Source: DASQPA01 sp963756455
GTDB taxonomy: Bacteria > Acidobacteriota > Thermoanaerobaculia > Multivoradales > UBA5704
Direction: 5' to 3'
NCBI GenBank assembly: GCA_963756455.1
Contig: CAVWNC010000004.1
Location: 2,976,001 to 3,040,000, forward strand
DNA: 64,000 nucleotides
The translations under genes and the position numbers were made by a program. This document shows, piece after piece, positions 1 through 8,180 of the stretch. The first letter of the stretch is position 1. Every line of letters starts with the position of its first letter. Below the pieces are notes generated by a model. That model had not been told where the DNA came from. It ran no database searches and was given only the letters and a program-made list of their open reading frames with translations.

Positions 1-1
1 C

Positions 2-1045
2 TCCGGGGACGACGGCTCGGCGGCCGTCGACGAGGCGGTCTTCGGAGTCGAGGAGGTGCAGAAGCGGATCTCCGGCATCGCCGCCCGGGCCGACGCCCTG
101 GGGACCCGCTCGAAGGAGATCTACCGCGTTTTGGACCTCATCACCGAGATCGCCGACGAGACCCACATCCTGTCGTTAAACGCCGCCATCGAGGGCGCCG
201 CGGCGGGGGCCGAGGGGCGGCGCTTCGCGGTCGTCGCCGAGGAGGTGCGCCGGCTCGCCCACCGCTCGCAGGAGTCGGTCGATTCGGTGCGCGGTCTCTT
301 AGACGAGTTCGCGAGCTCCATCCGCGCCACGATCGTCGCGACGGAAGAGGGGAGCAAGGAGGCGACCCGGGTGCTCGAACGGGTGGTCTCGGCCTCCGCC
401 GCCATCTCCGCCCTCCGCGCCGCGGCCGGCGACACGGCGCGGGTGGCGCGCCAGATCTCGCTCGCCACCCAGCAGCAGAACGCCGCCTCGGACGAGGTCG
501 TCCTCACGCTCCGCGAGGTGAGCCAGGTGGTGCAGCGGATGACCGGCGGCTTAAAGCAGCTCTCCGGCACCGCCGACCGGCTGGGCCGCCTGGGGCTCAC
601 CATCCAGCTCCTCGCCCAGTCCTTCCACTTGGACTCGCCGCGTTCGTTGAAGCACCTCGCCGAAGGCTGGGCCGCGCAGATCAACGAGAGGGTCGACGTG
701 CCCGCCAAGGAGCAACGGCTGGAAGAGCTGCTCCAGCAGGTGCCGTTCGTCGAGATGGCCTACTTCGTCGACTCGACGGGAGCGACCGCCATCCTCTGCT
801 TCCAGGGCCGCGTCCCCGAGCCGCTCCGCGCCCGCGCCGCCCGCGCGAGAGAGGCCGACCTCCGCCACCGCCCCTGGTACCGGGGGGTGTTGCGCCAGGG
901 GCGGACCGTGCTCATCCCGCCCTACCTCTCGATCCCCACCGGCGAGGCCTGCTTGACCGCGGCGACCCCGCTCCGCGCCGCGAACGGCGAGCTTCTCGGG
1001 GTGCTGGGGATCGACGTCAACATCAACGGCTGGATGCGGATCTAG
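2..1045 (+). CDS. Methyl-accepting chemotaxis protein, 3' part, with C-terminal Cache-like domain
   Basis: The gene enters from the left edge; the reading frame is open from base 2 and its start lies outside. The visible part begins in the coiled-coil signalling region. The hairpin tip carries the ETHILSLNAAIE and FAVVAEEVRRLA blocks that contact CheA and CheW in chemoreceptors. After the signalling bundle about 115 residues follow with a Cache/PDC-like pattern: RPWYRGVLRQGRTV, then ATPLR, then GVLGIDVNI. A sensor module after the signalling domain is unusual. The protein is a close paralogue of the MCP at 1835-3496. It sits first in a chemosensory operon and the next gene starts directly after its stop codon. 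MCP identity is certain; the Cache assignment is from motif pattern. Confidence 0.93.
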   Translation, partial: SGDDGSAAVDEAVFGVEEVQKRISGIAARADALGTRSKEIYRVLDLITEIADETHILSLNAAIEGAAAGAEGRRFAVVAEEVRRLAHRSQESVDSVRGLLDEFASSIRATIVATEEGSKEATRVLERVVSASAAISALRAAAGDTARVARQISLATQQQNAASDEVVLTLREVSQVVQRMTGGLKQLSGTADRLGRLGLTIQLLAQSFHLDSPRSLKHLAEGWAAQINERVDVPAKEQRLEELLQQVPFVEMAYFVDSTGATAILCFQGRVPEPLRARAARAREADLRHRPWYRGVLRQGRTVLIPPYLSIPTGEACLTAATPLRAANGELLGVLGIDVNINGWMRI

Positions 1046-1513
1046 ATGCGGGAGCCGGCGGCGCAGACGGATCGGGCAGGGGAGATGGAGGGGGCCGCGC
1101 TCGCCGTCGGCACCCATCTGCTCGTACGGGCGGGCGATTTCGTCTGCGCCCTACCCTTGAAGTCCGTCCGCCGGGTGATGCGGGCGCTCGTCGTCCATCC
1201 CCTGCCGGGGGCGACCCCGGAGCTCAAAGGTCTCTCCGAGTTCGCCGGCGAGCCGCTGCCGATCCTCGATCTGGCGCGGCTGGTCGGCGCGCCGCCGGGG
1301 GCGAGCCCGCCCTTCCCGGTCACCATCGTCGCCTGGGCGGGGCCGCCCGAGGCCCGCGAGGCGGTGGGGCTCGCCGCCGAGGCCGCCCTCGGGGTCGTCT
1401 CCGTGCCTCCCGGCTCGGTGGTCGTCGGCGACGGCGGCTTCATCGTCGGCGAGGCGAGCGTCGGCAAAGACGTCGTGCGGGTGCTCAACCTGGAGGCCCT
1501 GGGTCACCGATGA
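1046..1513 (+). CDS. cheW: CheW-like coupling protein
   Basis: A 155-residue single-domain protein with the CheW fold pattern. An N-terminal strand HLLVRAGDFVCALPL is followed by a V-R-R-V-M segment, then GLSEFAGEPLPILDLARLVG, the typical CheW motif in which a promoted region precedes a (V/I)(I/L)DL strand. It would link the flanking MCPs to the CheA kinase at 3507-5607. The ATG abuts the upstream MCP stop (TAG then ATG), so translation is probably coupled. The first 20 residues are poorly conserved, and an ATG at 1085 is an alternative start. It overlaps the next gene by four bases. Two CheW genes in one cluster match Wsp-type systems, where they are WspB and WspD. Confidence 0.9.
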   Translation: MREPAAQTDRAGEMEGAALAVGTHLLVRAGDFVCALPLKSVRRVMRALVVHPLPGATPELKGLSEFAGEPLPILDLARLVGAPPGASPPFPVTIVAWAGPPEAREAVGLAAEAALGVVSVPPGSVVVGDGGFIVGEASVGKDVVRVLNLEALGHR

Positions 1514-1845
1514 GCGGCGCGGGCTACCTCCTCCTCCGCCGCGACGGCGGCCTCTTCGGAGTGGCGAGCGCCGACGTCCTCGGCCTCTCCCGGCGTGGGC
1601 CGGACTACCGGGTGGAGGTTTCCAGTCTCGCCGGCGCCGGGAGCGGCCTCCTCGCCGACGAGGTGCTGGGGGTCGAGAAGCTCGACGTGCGTCCCCTGGG
1701 GCGGCTCGTCCGCCGCTACTGGCCGGAGGCCGCGGGCGGCTGGGCGGTCCACGCCGGAGCCCCGGTCATCGTCGTCGATCCGCTCCGGCCGCCCCTCGTC
1801 TGCGCCGAAAAGCAGCTGGAAGGAGAGATTTCGGATGGCGAGTGA
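1510..1845 (+). CDS. Short CheW-like protein
   Basis: A 111-residue protein overlapping the preceding cheW by four bases and the following MCP by eleven, inside the same operon. It resembles a minimal CheW domain: YLLLRRDGGLFGVASADVLG, then GLLADEVLGVEKLDVRPLG, which matches the CheW segment containing VDEVLG. It then has a terminal VHAGAPVIVVDPL strand. Full CheW domains are about 140 residues, so part of the first subdomain is reduced. It could be a second adaptor (like WspD) or a degenerate one that caps signalling arrays. Position and the VDEVLG-like motif support the family; binding ability is unproven. Confidence 0.75.
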   Translation: MSGAGYLLLRRDGGLFGVASADVLGLSRRGPDYRVEVSSLAGAGSGLLADEVLGVEKLDVRPLGRLVRRYWPEAAGGWAVHAGAPVIVVDPLRPPLVCAEKQLEGEISDGE

Positions 1846-3496
1846 AGCCGCGACCGACGCGACCGATGCCAGGGATTTGAACCCCGAGGTGCGCCGCCAG
1901 GCCCGGCTGGGCCTTCTCCTCCTCTACGTCGTGGGAGGGTTGGGACTCCTCTTCCTGATCGTCGCCCAGTCGTCCGGAGCGCCGGGTTGGCTCTTCGACA
2001 CCTTTCTCCTCCTCGCGCTCGCCGCCCTCTTGGCCTACCGGAGCCTCGTCTACCGCGGCCAGGAGGGGCTCCTGCGGCGGCTCGCGGGGAGCGGCCGCCG
2101 GACGCGCGAGGAGGAGGACGTCTTAGTCGAATCGCTCGACCGCCTGCGTTCGGGCGACCTCCACCGCTGCGCCTCCCAGGCGAGCCTCCTGCCGGAGGAC
2201 GTGGCCGCCGCTTTGAGGAGCGCCACCGACGCCTTGGACATCCTCGCCGAGCAGATCCAGGGCAGCTCGATCGAGGTGGCCTCGGCGGCCAACGCGGTCA
2301 ACGAGATCGCCTCCGAGCTCGCCTCCGGCTCCTCGGAGCAGGCGGCGTCGGTCGTCGAGATCACCGCCGCCATGGAAGAGCTGGCGCGGACCGCCTCGCA
2401 GATCGCCGACAATGCGAGCGTCCAGGCCGAGCTCGCCGAGCACGCCGAGGAGAGCGGCAACGCCGGGGCGGCGGCGGTCGAGGAGGCGGTCTTCGGCATC
2501 GAGGAGGTGAGGAAGCGGATCAGCGGCATCGCGAACCGCGCCGATGCCTTAGGCACCCGCTCGAAGGAGATCTACCGGGTGCTCGACCTGATCACCGAGA
2601 TCGCCCAGGAGACCCACATCCTGTCGCTCAACGCCGCCATCGAGGCGGCGGCGGCGGGCGAGCACGGACGGCGCTTCTCGGTGGTCGCCGAGGAGGTGCG
2701 CCGGCTCGCCCAGCGCTCGCAGGAGTCGGTCGACTCGGTGAGAAATCTCTTAGACGAGTTCGCCGGCTCGATCCGCGCCACGGTGGTGGCGACCGAGGAG
2801 GGGAGCCGGGAGGCGAGCCGGGTGCTCGAACGGGCGCAGGCGGCGGCCTCGTCGATCGAGGAGCTGCGCGACGCCTCGGGCGACACCGCCAAGGTGGCGC
2901 GGGAGATCTCGCTCGCCACCCAGCAGCAGAACGCCGCCTCCGACCAGGTCGTCCTCACCTTGAAGGAGGTGAGCCAGGTGGTGCAGCGGATGGCGGACGG
3001 CCTGAAGGTCTTCACCGATACCGCCGACCGCCTGAACCAGCTCGGCCTCATCATCCAGATGCTCGCCCAGTCGTTCCACCTCGACTCGCCGCACTCGTTG
3101 AAACACGTGGCCGAGACCTGGGCCGCCGAGGTCCGCCGCCGGCTGGGCAACTGGGACGCCATCGAGCGCCTGCTCGAAGAGCTGATCGGCCGCCAGGGCT
3201 TCGTCGAGTGCCTCTACTTCTACGACGGCCGGGACGAGCAGGTGGCGCTCGTCGTCCACCGCGGCCTGGTCGGCGACAAGGAGATTCCGCCCGCGGTCAA
3301 GGCCGGCCAGGGGTTCTCCGAGCGACCCTGGTACAAGGCCGCGGTCCGCGAGGGTCGGACGGTGCTCACCCCGCTCTTCCACTCGAACCTGACCGGGGCG
3401 CCCATCTTCACCGCCGCGGCGCCCATCTATCAGGGACGTGAGCTCGCCGGCGTCCTCGGCCTGGACGTCAACGTCGACAGCTGGACGAAGATCTGA
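1835..3496 (+). CDS. Methyl-accepting chemotaxis protein with two close TM helices and C-terminal Cache-like domain
   Basis: A 553-residue receptor. ATG 1835 is chosen because AGGAGAG lies seven bases upstream and the coding frame begins there; the frame stays open upstream only inside the cheW gene. Two hydrophobic helices (about residues 24-44 and 52-68) are joined by a loop of only some eight residues, so there is almost no periplasmic domain. A HAMP-like and coiled-coil segment follows. The signalling tip (QETHILSLNAAIEAA, then VVAEEVRRLAQRS) lies near residue 270. From about residue 440 a Cache/PDC-like module follows (ERPWYKAAVREGRTV, AAAPI, GVLGLDVNVDSW). Sensing is therefore probably cytoplasmic and C-terminal. 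Paralogue of the MCP at the left edge. Confidence 0.93.
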   Translation: MASEAATDATDARDLNPEVRRQARLGLLLLYVVGGLGLLFLIVAQSSGAPGWLFDTFLLLALAALLAYRSLVYRGQEGLLRRLAGSGRRTREEEDVLVESLDRLRSGDLHRCASQASLLPEDVAAALRSATDALDILAEQIQGSSIEVASAANAVNEIASELASGSSEQAASVVEITAAMEELARTASQIADNASVQAELAEHAEESGNAGAAAVEEAVFGIEEVRKRISGIANRADALGTRSKEIYRVLDLITEIAQETHILSLNAAIEAAAAGEHGRRFSVVAEEVRRLAQRSQESVDSVRNLLDEFAGSIRATVVATEEGSREASRVLERAQAAASSIEELRDASGDTAKVAREISLATQQQNAASDQVVLTLKEVSQVVQRMADGLKVFTDTADRLNQLGLIIQMLAQSFHLDSPHSLKHVAETWAAEVRRRLGNWDAIERLLEELIGRQGFVECLYFYDGRDEQVALVVHRGLVGDKEIPPAVKAGQGFSERPWYKAAVREGRTVLTPLFHSNLTGAPIFTAAAPIYQGRELAGVLGLDVNVDSWTKI

Positions 3497-3506
3497 GACC
3501 GCCCCC

Positions 3507-5607
3507 GTGGACCCGGAGTTCGCCGACCTAGTCCCCCTCTTCGTCGAGGAGGCCAAAGACCGGATCGAGCGCTTGGCGACGTCTTTGCCGCGGCTCGAAA
3601 ACGAGCCCCAGGCGATGGTCGAGGCCAAGCGCGAGCTGCACACGATCAAGGGCGCCGGCCGCATGCTCCAGCTCGGCGCTCTCGCCGAGCTCTGCCACGC
3701 CGCCGAGGAGGTGCTGGCGACCGGCCGGCCCGGCTTCTCCCGCCTCCTGACCCGGGTCGTCGACGCCCTCTCGACGATGATCGAGACGATCGGCAAGGGA
3801 GCGGAGCCGGTCGCCGACACGGCTCTCCTCGACCTCCTCGCCGGCCGGACCCCCGAAACCCCGGAACCGACTCCGGAGCCGATCCCGGAGCCGACCCCCA
3901 AGCCCGCCACCCCCACCGCGCACCCTCAGGCGGCGGCGCACCCGGCGCTCCCCGCGGTGGGCGCCGACATCCGCGTGGATGCCGCCTCGCTCGACGCCAT
4001 CGCCGAGCGCGCCACCCAGGTGCGCATCATGGCGCTCGGCAGCCATCCCATCGTCGAGCGGATCTACGACCTCGCCCGGCTCGCCGAGGAGGGGCTCCAC
4101 GACCCGCAGCCGGCCCAGGTGCTCGCCGTCCTCGCCACCATGCTCCGCCGGGTGGCGGTCGAGATCGAAGGCAGCCAGCGCCGGCTCATCCGTTCGGCCG
4201 ACGAGCAGCTGGAGAAGATGCTCGCCCTCCAGCTCCAGCCCCTCCGCGGCTCGCTCCAGTCGCTCGCCCGCTATGCCCGGGAGCTCGCCCGCTCGCTCTC
4301 CCGGGAAGTCGAGGTCGAGCTCGCCGGCGAGGAGACGCGGCTCGACCGCCGGATCGCCCGCGAGCTCGACGAGGCCCTCCTCCACCTGGTCCGCAACGCC
4401 GTCGACCACGGCATCGAATCGCCGGAGGAGCGGGCGGCCCGCGGCAAGCCGCCCACCGGGCGCATCCGCATCACCGCCGCGGCCGAGGGAGCGCGGGTCC
4501 GGCTGACGATCGCGGACGACGGAGGGGGGATCGACACCGAGCGGGTCCTTGAGCACGCCGTCCGGCGCAAGCTGATCGACGCCGCGGCGGCCCCCGGGAT
4601 GAGCCGGGCGGACGCTCTCCGCCTCCTCTTCACCCCCGGCTTCTCGACCCGGAAGGATATCTCCGAGATCTCCGGCCGCGGGGTCGGCCTCGACGTCGTG
4701 GCCTCGATCGTCAACCGGCTGGGCGGCGAGGTCTTCCTGGAGGCGACCCTCGGCCAGGGGTCGACGGTGCGGGTCGAGGTGCCGGTCGCCCGCCGGGGCG
4801 AGCTCGTCATGCTGGTGCGGGTGGGCCAGCTCCGCCTGGCCCTCCCCGCCGCCGTCGTCCGCCGGGCGCTCCGCATGGAGACCCGCCATGTCGTCGAGCG
4901 CGACGGCCGCACGCTCGTCCGGGTGGGCGAGCGCCTGGAGCGCCTGGTCCCCTTCGTGCCGCTCGCCCGCCTCTACGGCCAGCCGATCCCCGAGCGCCAG
5001 CTGCTGCTCGAAGGGGTGGCCTCCGGGCAGGAGCTGGCGATCTCGGTCGACGAGGTCTTGGGCGAGCAGGAGGTCACTCGTGCGGCCGATCACCCGCTCG
5101 GTCGCGACCGACCGCCTGCTCGAAGGGGTGGCGCTCCTCGCCTCCGGCGAGCCGGTGGGGGTGCTGTCGCCCAACGTCCTCGCCCAGAAGGAGTACATGC
5201 GGGCGGTGCCGCTCGCCCGCGAGGTGGCGGTGACCCGGCGGGTGCGGGTGCTCCTGGTCGACGACTCGCTCGTCACCCGCGAGATGGAGCGCCGGCTCTT
5301 AGACGATGCCGGCTTCCAGGTGGTGGCGGTGGGGGACGCCGCCGAGGCCCTCTCGCGGCTCGCGGAGGAGAGCTTCGGCTGCGTCGTCACCGACATCGAG
5401 ATGCCGGGGATGGACGGCTTCGAGCTCACCGCCCAGCTCCGCGGAATGGAGCACTTCGCCCAGCTCCCCATCGTCATCGTCTCCACCCGCGACCGGCCCG
5501 AGGACCGCCTGCGGGGCTTGAAAGCCGGGGCCGACGCCTATCTCACCAAGCAGAGCCTGGACGCCGGCGAGTTGGTCGATCTCGTCCGCCGGCTGAGCGG
5601 CCGTTAG
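3507..5607 (+). CDS. cheA: Hybrid chemotaxis kinase CheA-REC, interrupted by an apparent one-base frameshift
   Basis: GTG 3507 opens ten bases after the MCP stop. Domains in order: Hpt with the phospho-histidine in ELHTIKGAGRM; a Pro/Glu-rich linker; a dimerisation-like helical region; and a HATPase with N-box LHLVRNAVDHGIE, G1 DDGGGID, F-box TPGFST and G2 GRGVGLD. A CheW-like regulatory domain and a C-terminal receiver domain (LLVDDS, then VVTDIEMPGMDG, then K in YLTK) follow. The frame changes inside the CheW-like domain at about 5076-5080: the first frame reads VDEVLGEQEV, and the continuation VRPITRSVATDRLLEG is one base out. This fits a one-base insertion or a sequencing error; no slippery heptamer is visible. 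The first frame would run on to a spurious stop at 5615. The domain order matches WspE. Confidence 0.9.
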
Positions 5608-5623
5608 AGAGATAGGCGTAAAC

Positions 5624-6688
5624 TTGGGGCCGGTGCCTGCGATCCGCGTTCTCTTAGTCGACGACTCCCCTTCCGTAAGGGCGGTCCTCCGTCGCTTCTT
5701 CGCCAAGACCGCGGATCTCCAGGTCGTCGGCGAGGCGGCGGACGGCGAGCAGGCGGTGGCGGCGGTCCTCGCGGTCGAGCCGCACGTCGTCGTCATGGAC
5801 CTCCAGATGCCGGTGATGGACGGCTACGCCGCCATCGAACGCATCATGGCGGTCCGCCCCACCCCCATCGTCGTCCTCTCCTCGCGCGCCAACCGAAACC
5901 AGATGCAGACCGCCTTCGAGGCCATGCGGCGGGGCGCCCTCGAAGTCCTGCCCAAGCCGGAGGACACGCCGAGCTGGGAGCTCCTCGCCAACAGTCTGCC
6001 GGAGACCGTCCGCGCCGTCGCCGAGGCGCGGGCCCAGCCGCTCGCCTCCCGCCGCCGCCCGGCCAAGGCCGCACCGTCCATCCCTGCGACCTCGCCGGCC
6101 GCGACCCCGGTCGAGCTGCGCTACGTGGCGATCGGTGCCTCGACCGGCGGGCCGGCCGCCATCCGCGAGCTGCTCGCCGAGATCCCGGCCGAGGTGCCGG
6201 TCTCCTTCCTGATCGTGCAGCACATCGCCGCCGGCTTCGAGGTCGGTTTCGCCGACTGGCTCAACAAGGAGTTCCCCCACGACGTCCGCCTGGCGCGGGA
6301 CGGCGAGCGGCCGCCGCCGGGAGCGGTGCGCCTGGCTCCCGGCGGGGCGCACCTCCTGCTCGAGCCGGACGGCGTCACCCGTCTCGATGCCGGCACCCCG
6401 GCGCGGCGCGGCCACCGTCCTTCGGCCGACGAGCTCTTCCTCTCCTGCGCCCAGAGCTGCCCGCGGCAGGTGGCGGGGGTCATCCTGACCGGCATGGGCG
6501 CCGACGGCGCGGAGGGGCTCCTCGCTCTGCGCCAGGCGGGCGGCCTCACCCTCGCCCAGGACGAGGCGAGCTCCGCCGTCTTCGGCATGCCGCGGGTGGC
6601 TCTCGAACGCGGCGCGACCGACATCGCCCTGCCGCCTCGCGATCTCGCCCGGGCGCTCCTGCGCTGCTGGCAGAAGGAGGCCGGGTGA
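5624..6688 (+). CDS. cheB: Chemotaxis response regulator / protein-glutamate methylesterase CheB
   Basis: Removes methyl groups from receptor glutamates when its receiver domain is phosphorylated. The N-terminal REC has VLLVDDSPSVR, phospho-acceptor in VVVMDLQMPVMDG and the Lys in LPKPED. The C-terminal esterase carries the catalytic triad in GASTGGP (Ser), IVQHIAAGF (His) and TGMGADGAEG (Asp). Length of 354 residues is normal. The start is either TTG 5624 or GTG 5633; neither has a strong Shine-Dalgarno, and the conserved sequence begins right after GTG 5633. It lies 16 bases after the CheA-REC stop and overlaps the next gene by four bases. In the Wsp pathway the equivalent is WspF. Confidence 0.95.
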   Translation: MGPVPAIRVLLVDDSPSVRAVLRRFFAKTADLQVVGEAADGEQAVAAVLAVEPHVVVMDLQMPVMDGYAAIERIMAVRPTPIVVLSSRANRNQMQTAFEAMRRGALEVLPKPEDTPSWELLANSLPETVRAVAEARAQPLASRRRPAKAAPSIPATSPAATPVELRYVAIGASTGGPAAIRELLAEIPAEVPVSFLIVQHIAAGFEVGFADWLNKEFPHDVRLARDGERPPPGAVRLAPGGAHLLLEPDGVTRLDAGTPARRGHRPSADELFLSCAQSCPRQVAGVILTGMGADGAEGLLALRQAGGLTLAQDEASSAVFGMPRVALERGATDIALPPRDLARALLRCWQKEAG

Positions 6689-8154
6689 ACGCCAGGAGCG
6701 TCCTGATCGTCGACGACAGCGAGGTGACCCAAGCCATCCTCTCGCGCACCCTCCGCGCCGCCGGCTTCGAGGTGATCGAGGCCAAGGACGGTCTGGAAGG
6801 GGCCGTGCTCGCTCTGCGCGAGCACCCCGCGGTCGTCGTCACCGACCTGGAGATGCCGACGATGGACGGCTTCCCCTTCCTCCGTCTGTTGAAAGCCGAG
6901 CCGACGAGCGCCCACATCCCGGTCTTGATCCTCACCAGCCATGGCGAGGCCGCCTCGCGCTTCTGGAGCCTGCGGACCGGCGCCGACGCCTATCTGACCA
7001 AAGATCACCACTCCCACGAGCTAGTGGCGACGATCGAGCGCCTGATGCAGAACGCTCTCCCGGCGCCGGCCGTCCTCGCCACCCAGAGCGTGGGGCCGCT
7101 CGACATCCTGGCGCGGGTCGCCCGCCAGCTCGACGCGAGCCTCCTCCAGGCCACCCTCATCAACAGCCTGCTCGAATGCGGCATGGCGGCGGTCGACTTC
7201 CACGACGCGAGCCACGCCGCCCTCTTGGCGCTCGCCGACGTCATCGACGCCCGCTTCCTCGCCGTGGTGGTGGGAGAGAGCGAGGGGGCGACCCTCCACG
7301 TCCTCCTCCCCGAGCCGCTCACCCAGATCGACCTCGAACGCGTCTGCGCCCTTTTGGAAACCGAGGTCGAGCTGGTGCCGGGGAGCCCCGTCGACCTCCA
7401 GGTCACCGGCGAGCCCGCCGTGTCGGGCCTGCCGGGAACGCCGGGGACATTCGCGAACCCGCCCGCGATCGACCTCGACCGCACGGTCTTCCTGCCGCTC
7501 GCCGTGCGCGGCGCGCGCGGGGTGCTCGCCATCTATCCGCGCGACCCCCAGCAGTTCGCCGCCGCCGGCAGCGGTCTCGTCGGCGACTTGACCGGCCATC
7601 TCGCCCTGGTGCTCGACAACGCCCGCCTGGCCCAGCGCCTGCACGAGCTGTCGACCCGCGACGGCCTCACCCGCCAGCTCAACCACCGTGCCACCTACGA
7701 CCGCCTCTTCGAGGAGCTCGAGCGGGCGCGGCGCTACCGCCACCCGCTGTCGGTCATCCTCTGCGACTTCGACGACTTCAAGGGGGTCAACGACACCCAT
7801 GGCCACCTCGGGGGGGACGCCGTGCTCCGCGAGGGGGCGGCGGAGCTGCGCCGCTGCCTGCGGGGGAGCGACATCCTGGGGCGGTACGGCGGCGAAGAGT
7901 TCCTGGCCGTCCTCCCCGAGGTCGATCTCGAAGCCGGCCGGCTGGCGGCGGAACGCCTGCGCAACTGCATCGCCCAGAACGTCATCCAGATCCCCGGGGG
8001 CGAGGTGCGGGTCACCGCCTCCTTCGGCGTCGCCGAGCTGTCCGAGGTCCTGGGCGACAGCACGACGGCGGAGACCTCCGACCTCCTCGTCGCCCTCGCC
8101 GACCACCGTCTCTACGAGGCCAAGGCGGCCGGCCGCAACCGGGTACGACCCTGA
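6685..8154 (+). CDS. Response regulator diguanylate cyclase, REC-GAF-GGDEF (WspR-like)
   Basis: Starts at GTG 6685 within the cheB stop (GTGA overlap). The receiver domain at residues 1-120 has VLIVDDSEVT, the acceptor in VVTDLEMPTMDG and Lys in YLTKDH. A middle region of about 200 residues looks like a GAF domain. The C-terminal GGDEF domain (about residues 330-489) has the active site YGGEEF and an RGSD inhibitory-site motif five residues before it, so c-di-GMP product inhibition is likely. It makes c-di-GMP when phosphorylated, presumably by the CheA-REC of this operon. It is the output protein of the cluster, longer than classical WspR (about 350 residues) because of the inserted GAF-like region. 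Confidence 0.93.
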   Translation: MNARSVLIVDDSEVTQAILSRTLRAAGFEVIEAKDGLEGAVLALREHPAVVVTDLEMPTMDGFPFLRLLKAEPTSAHIPVLILTSHGEAASRFWSLRTGADAYLTKDHHSHELVATIERLMQNALPAPAVLATQSVGPLDILARVARQLDASLLQATLINSLLECGMAAVDFHDASHAALLALADVIDARFLAVVVGESEGATLHVLLPEPLTQIDLERVCALLETEVELVPGSPVDLQVTGEPAVSGLPGTPGTFANPPAIDLDRTVFLPLAVRGARGVLAIYPRDPQQFAAAGSGLVGDLTGHLALVLDNARLAQRLHELSTRDGLTRQLNHRATYDRLFEELERARRYRHPLSVILCDFDDFKGVNDTHGHLGGDAVLREGAAELRRCLRGSDILGRYGGEEFLAVLPEVDLEAGRLAAERLRNCIAQNVIQIPGGEVRVTASFGVAELSEVLGDSTTAETSDLLVALADHRLYEAKAAGRNRVRP

Positions 8155-8180
8155 CCCCGAATCGCCCGGCCGAGCTCCCG

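Noticed and set aside
5070..5090. Programmed ribosomal frameshift in cheA
   Set aside because: No slippery heptamer, internal Shine-Dalgarno or clear downstream structure is present; mutation or sequencing error is simpler.
7176..8180. Long N-terminal extension of the CheR frame
   Set aside because: It lies inside the GGDEF gene in another frame; it is Arg/Pro-rich shadow sequence typical of GC-rich DNA.
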